In this document: positions 1-12,500 of the stretch, in pieces
Position numbering within the stretch: the stretch's first letter is position 1
Layout: every line of letters begins with the position of its first letter
Assembly: GCF_042767895.1 (NCBI RefSeq)
Contig: NC_091570.1
Location: 15,385,124 to 15,397,623 of the forward strand
DNA length: 12,500 nucleotides
Direction: 5' to 3'
Source of the DNA: Penaeus vannamei
Lineage: Eukaryota; Arthropoda; Malacostraca; Decapoda; Penaeidae
Notes under the pieces: generated by a model
Seen by the model: the letters and a program-made list of their open reading frames with translations, nothing else
What the model was told of the DNA's origin: nothing
Databases searched by the model: none
Made by a program: the position numbers and the translations under genes

Positions 1-12354
<12,354 letters not shown>

Positions 12355-12373
12355 CTGGAAGGAGAGATGTATG

Positions 12374-12435
12374 TATACACACACACACACATATATAAAT
12401 ATATACATACATATATATATATATATATATAATAG

Positions 12436-12469
<34 letters not shown>

Positions 12470-12500
12470 ATATAGATATATATATATATATATGTATATA
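12374..12500. repeat. (CA)n then (TA)n microsatellite at window edge
   Basis: A short CA run (about 12376-12391) is followed by long TA arrays interrupted by TATAGATATA and TATTTATA. It starts 20 bases to the right of the exon 1 acceptor and runs off the right edge. Long TA arrays are self-complementary and can form cruciforms. Confidence 0.95.

Overview
This window looks like nuclear DNA from an arthropod, most likely a decapod crustacean such as a penaeid shrimp. It shows short exons separated by GT-AG introns, exon codons rich in G/C at the third position inside AT-rich or simple-sequence introns, and a very high microsatellite load: (TCTG)n, (TC)n, (GA)n, (AAT/AAC/ATG)n and (TA)n. The encoded protein is of the arthropod large lipid transfer protein type. 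The organism call is inference from these traits; no rRNA or mitochondrial marker is present.

One protein-coding gene spans the window on the minus strand. I reconstructed 16 consecutive exons, from 12246-12354 (most upstream) to 1-48 (most downstream, running off the left edge). All 15 introns are GT-AG and the phase is consistent throughout. The exons total 2290 bases, or 763 complete codons (residue numbers below count these). Neither the start nor the stop codon is in the window, so this is an internal to C-terminal part of a longer protein. In order it holds amphipathic helices (about 1-219), a linker rich in beta strand and aromatics (about 220-340), a von Willebrand factor type D domain (about 343-500), a C8-like cysteine domain (about 505-588) and a von Willebrand factor A-like domain (from about 605 past the left edge) that lacks the usual metal-binding residues. 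The best fit is the C-terminal part of an apolipophorin / large discoidal lipoprotein precursor. Vitellogenin and the crustacean clotting protein are the main alternatives within the superfamily.

Introns make up more than 80% of the window and consist largely of tandem repeats. From left to right they include a (TCTG)n-(TC)n microsatellite, a G-rich tract with T20 and G12 runs, a 14-bp minisatellite, a (GA)n tract of about 170 bp, A-rich and (AAAG)n sequence, a 19-bp repeat, a degraded LINE 3' end, degenerate trinucleotide fields, a 16-bp repeat, a 39-bp minisatellite, a 21-bp repeat, a pyrimidine-rich stretch of about 650 bp, a 27-bp repeat, a polypurine tract of about 300 bp, a 75-bp minisatellite with dimeric higher-order structure, and a terminal (CA)n/(TA)n tract. 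No tRNA, rRNA, CRISPR array or bacterial operon was seen.

The points most worth a second look are the C-terminal vWD + C8 + degenerate VWA architecture, two introns whose 5' parts are purine-rich and whose 3' ends are pyrimidine-rich in the transcript, so the two ends could pair, and several minisatellites whose unit length is a multiple of three and that keep long frames open.
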